DNA from: Methanosarcinales archaeon
GTDB lineage: Archaea; Halobacteriota; Methanosarcinia; Methanosarcinales; Methanogasteraceae
Direction: 5' to 3'
Assembly: GCA_030640725.1 (NCBI GenBank)
Contig: DAOWIV010000096.1
Span: 1-7,058, forward strand
DNA: 7,058 bases
Shown here: positions 6,002 to 7,058 of the stretch, piece by piece
Layout of the letters: every line of letters starts with the position of its first letter
Position numbering within the stretch: position 1 is the first letter of the stretch
The notes under the pieces: generated by a model
Told to the model about the DNA's origin: nothing
Databases searched by the model: none
What the model saw: the letters and a program-made list of their open reading frames with translations, nothing else
Translations under genes and position numbers: made by a program

Positions 6002-6026
6002 GGGGGGTGGTCAACAGTATCTATCG

Positions 6027-7058
6027 ATGAAGGAAATACCCGGCGGCGTGTGCGCTGTTAGCGGCGTGTGTGCTCATGGAATCAAGGAAGGAAGGGACGG
6101 ACTTGCCCTGATCACGGGAAAAGGGGAATCTGCCGGGGTTTTTACGAAAAACAAGATCATTGCAGCACCACTTGTCATCACCAGGGAGCACCTCGCGGGT
6201 CATCGGCTGTCTGCTGTCGTTGCAAACAGCGGATGTGCAAATGCGTTCACCGGAACGCGTGGGCTTGCAGATGCCGCCCGCACAGCAGAGATGGTTGCAG
6301 GTAAGCTCGGGGTTCCTGTCAATTCGATCGGCGTTGCATCGACAGGCGTCATCGGTGTGCCCCTTGACATGGACCGGATCGAAAACCGGATCGATTCTGT
6401 GATCGCGGGATTATCCGACACGCACGAGGGAAGCACGGCAGCCGCTCGAGCCATCATGACAACAGACACCATGTCCAAGGAGTTTGCAGTTGAACTCTCC
6501 TCAGGCGTGCGAATCGGCGGCATTGCGAAGGGATCTGGCATGATCTACCCGGATATGGCGACGATGCTTGCGTTCATCTACACCGACGCGGATCTACTGC
6601 ATGAAACGCTCGATTTGTGCCTGAAACGGGCGGTGGATCGCAGTTTCAACATGATCGTGGTGGATGGCGACACCAGCACCAACGACGTGGTACTTCTGAC
6701 CGCGACTGCTGAATCGGGCACGCCGGACGGGGATGAGTTTCAGGAGGGACTCGATTACGTCTGCACCGAACTTGCGAAGATGATCGCCCGCGATGGCGAG
6801 GGTGCAGAGAAGTTGATCGAGGCACAGGTTACCGGAGCAGAGACTGAGGAGGATGCACGGAAGGCAGCGAAAGCAATTGTCCGGTCGCCGCTTGTCAAGA
6901 CCGCTGTTCATGGCAACGATCCGAACTGGGGGCGGGTGATCGCTGCTGTAGGATATTCCGGCGCTGACATCGATCCTGACCAGATATCGCTTGTGCTCTG
7001 CGGTGTGTCGGTCATGGATCGCGGCAGGGCGGTCGATGGTGCTGATGTGGACATGAGC
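6027..7058 (+). CDS. argJ: Glutamate N-acetyltransferase / bifunctional ornithine acetyltransferase (ArgJ), 3' truncated by the window
   Basis: ArgJ moves the acetyl group from N-acetylornithine to glutamate in the cyclic arginine pathway; bifunctional members also use acetyl-CoA. The frame is open from ATG 6027 to the last base, giving 344 residues; the family is usually around 390-400, so a few dozen C-terminal residues lie outside. Visible signatures are GIKEGRDGLALI, AGVFTKNKIIAAP, ANSGCANAFTG, the self-cleavage region KGSGMIYPDMATMLAF with the Ala-Thr bond at residues 178/179, VVDGDTSTND, and HGNDPNWGRVIAAVGYSG. Thr179 should be the nucleophile created when the precursor cuts itself into alpha and beta chains. 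A GGTGG lies about 16 bases upstream, probably outside the transcript given the TATA position, so translation may start on a nearly leaderless mRNA. No other arginine gene is visible in the window. Confidence 0.96.
   Translation, partial: MKEIPGGVCAVSGVCAHGIKEGRDGLALITGKGESAGVFTKNKIIAAPLVITREHLAGHRLSAVVANSGCANAFTGTRGLADAARTAEMVAGKLGVPVNSIGVASTGVIGVPLDMDRIENRIDSVIAGLSDTHEGSTAAARAIMTTDTMSKEFAVELSSGVRIGGIAKGSGMIYPDMATMLAFIYTDADLLHETLDLCLKRAVDRSFNMIVVDGDTSTNDVVLLTATAESGTPDGDEFQEGLDYVCTELAKMIARDGEGAEKLIEAQVTGAETEEDARKAAKAIVRSPLVKTAVHGNDPNWGRVIAAVGYSGADIDPDQISLVLCGVSVMDRGRAVDGADVDMS

Noticed and set aside
5973..6014. Phosphatase start 14 codons upstream at 6014
   Set aside because: The ATG at 6014 is upstream of the only TATA element, and the added residues do not belong to the conserved N-terminus.
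6200..6541. Minus-strand open frame opposite argJ (also 6594-6911)
   Set aside because: Both are shadows of the argJ coding frame. argJ carries full family signatures and the antisense products resemble nothing.

Overview
The window comes from an archaeon, most likely a euryarchaeote with methanogen-type energy metabolism (a methanogen, or a methane/alkane oxidiser or Archaeoglobus-like relative). Four things point there: a TATA-binding protein gene, an archaeal threonyl-tRNA synthetase with the archaea-specific N-terminal editing domain, TATA boxes at archaeal spacing upstream of several genes, and the C-terminal part of a heterodisulfide reductase subunit A (HdrA)-type flavoprotein. A genus cannot be named from the sequence alone.

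Layout. (1) 2-850, plus: 3' part of an HdrA-like gene, cut by the window edge. It has two [4Fe-4S] ferredoxin motifs and a fused MvhD-like C-terminal domain that has lost every cysteine. (2) 851-1340: an AT-richer stretch with a TATA-like palindrome and a decayed transposase remnant that has an internal deletion and ends at the thrS stop codon. (3) 1341-3257, minus: complete thrS. (4) 3258-3570: a promoter-dense region with TATA boxes for thrS (minus), a tRNA-Val(GAC) gene (plus, 3392-3465) and the TBP gene. (5) 3571-4988, plus: tbp and a TatD-like/COG1099-type metal-dependent hydrolase, overlapping by four bases. (6) 4989-5147: convergent intergenic region with a T-run and a hairpin that can terminate transcription in both directions. 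(7) 5148-5972, minus: archaeal inositol monophosphatase/fructose-1,6-bisphosphatase family enzyme. (8) 5973-6026: a 54-bp divergent promoter region with one TATA element. (9) 6027 to the window end, plus: argJ, lacking its last few dozen codons.

How the genes relate. Most are housekeeping: translation (ThrRS, tRNA-Val), basal transcription (TBP), arginine biosynthesis (ArgJ) and sugar/inositol phosphate metabolism. They are not one pathway. The only clear operon is tbp plus the hydrolase. The HdrA-like gene belongs to electron-bifurcating or electron-confurcating energy metabolism, but its partners must lie upstream, outside the window.

The points most worth a second look are the cysteine-free MvhD-like domain, a Lys where TatD enzymes usually carry a metal-binding Glu, the single TATA element between two divergent genes, and the internally deleted transposase ORF. 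I found no CRISPR array, defence system, prophage or clearly novel multi-gene system.
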